From positions 1-5,805 of the forward strand of contig JAAZKO010000043.1 of NCBI GenBank assembly GCA_012799795.1: DNA of 5,805 nucleotides, given 5' to 3'. This document shows, piece by piece, positions 5,616 through 5,805 of this stretch. The position numbers were made by a program, and so were the translations under genes. This stretch comes from Minisyncoccota bacterium. GTDB taxonomy: Bacteria; Patescibacteriota; Microgenomatia; UBA1400; PJMF01. How positions within the stretch are numbered: the first letter of the stretch is position 1; every line of letters begins with the position of its first letter. The notes beneath the pieces are model-generated. The model did no database searches and was not told the origin of the DNA. It saw only the letters and a list, made by a program, of their open reading frames with translations.

Positions 5616-5621
5616 ATTATA
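5616..5621 (-). promoter_or_regulatory. -10 box of queH
   Basis: A perfect TATAAT on the minus strand at 5621..5616 ends 7 bases before the ATG at 5608, so the mRNA would be leaderless. No convincing -35 is seen at 16-18 bases, which lowers confidence. Confidence 0.45.
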
Positions 5622-5637
5622 ATTGACTTTTCTCAAT
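5622..5637. repeat. Short inverted repeat between queH and dnaG
   Basis: ATTGA (5622-5626) and TCAAT (5633-5637) form a 5-base inverted repeat with a 6-base spacer. It lies between the opposed -10 boxes and overlaps the candidate dnaG -35. It could be an operator half-site pair, but a 5-base match in AT-rich DNA is weak evidence. Confidence 0.2.
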
Positions 5638-5651
5638 AAAAAGTATATTTT
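5623..5651 (+). promoter_or_regulatory. Promoter of dnaG
   Basis: TTGACT (5 of 6) lies at 5623-5628. The -10 is either TATATT at 5644-5649 (5 of 6, short 15-base spacer) or TATTTT at 5646-5651 (4 of 6, ideal 17-base spacer). The start codon at 5662 follows within 10 to 12 bases. The elements interleave with the queH promoter region, so the two divergent genes may compete for polymerase. Confidence 0.5.
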
Positions 5652-5661
5652 ACAGCTAAAG

Positions 5662-5805
5662 ATGTCTCAAATACAAGAGGTTAAAGACGCGAATAATATT
5701 GTTGAGATTGTTGGCGAAAAGATTGATCTAAGGCCTTCGGGTAGTAGTTTTAAAGCCCTTTGCCCTTTTCATAGTGAAAAAACTCCTTCATTTTTTGTTC
5801 ATCCA
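5662..5805 (+). CDS. dnaG: DNA primase DnaG, N-terminal part (cut by window end)
   Basis: Only the first 48 codons are present, and the frame is open to the last base. DnaG makes the RNA primers for lagging-strand replication. The visible part is the start of the N-terminal CHC2 zinc-binding domain: an opening helix with NNIVEIVGEKIDLRPSG, then the diagnostic CPFHSEKTPSFFV (residues 34-46) with C34 and H37 as the first two zinc ligands. The remaining ligands, the TOPRIM catalytic core and the helicase-binding domain lie beyond the window. The ATG has no Shine-Dalgarno at useful spacing. In many bacteria dnaG is followed by the sigma factor gene rpoD, which could lie just outside. Confidence 0.95.
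   Translation, partial: MSQIQEVKDANNIVEIVGEKIDLRPSGSSFKALCPFHSEKTPSFFVHP

Noticed and set aside
1..5805. CRISPR arrays, tRNA or rRNA genes, insertion sequences, phage or plasmid genes
   Set aside because: No spaced repeats, cloverleaf-like segments, transposase motifs or terminal inverted repeats were seen; nearly all the sequence is accounted for by the genes listed.

Overview
The window is AT-rich, densely packed bacterial DNA holding eight complete genes and the first 48 codons of a ninth. Gaps between genes are a few to about 65 bases, except that the first 95 bases lack a supported gene. The short genes, the DUF4430/DUF6580 pair, the minimal MscL and the near absence of Shine-Dalgarno sequences suggest a Candidate Phyla Radiation (Patescibacteria) genome. 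That placement is inference from style and gene content, not from a phylogenetic marker. Stops read with the standard bacterial code: TAA, TAG and one TGA (1024-1026) end genes, and none interrupts a recognisable domain.

Layout: (1) 1-95 is a promoter region, probably divergent. (2) 96-1026 is an overlapping pair, a membrane-anchored DUF4430 protein and a DUF6580 membrane protein, possibly small-molecule or cofactor uptake. (3) 1030-1371 on the minus strand is a short MscL-type mechanosensitive channel, convergent with the pair. (4) 1372-1437 is a divergent promoter region. (5) 1438-5024 is a four-gene plus-strand cluster: an atypical D-Ala-D-Ala-ligase-like ATP-grasp enzyme, a GNAT-domain protein 3 bases later, a CapA-type metallophosphoesterase-fold protein, and a class I SAM-dependent methyltransferase. 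(6) 5021-5608 on the minus strand is QueH, epoxyqueuosine reductase, whose stop codon overlaps that of the methyltransferase. (7) 5609-5661 is a second divergent promoter region, followed by the start of dnaG (DNA primase) running off the window.

The ATP-grasp/GNAT/CapA/methyltransferase cluster is the least explained part. ATP-grasp and GNAT-like enzymes both form amide bonds, and CapA proteins are linked to poly-gamma-glutamate or other envelope polymers. The cluster could therefore make or export an amino-acid-based envelope component, but the substrate cannot be read from sequence. A second theme is start-site architecture: five genes have a sigma70-like -10 box ending only 7 to 12 bases before the start codon and no Shine-Dalgarno, which predicts leaderless or nearly leaderless mRNAs. 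The CapA gene also has an unresolved N-terminus: a good signal-anchor is encoded upstream of its first conventional start, next to a run of nine A.
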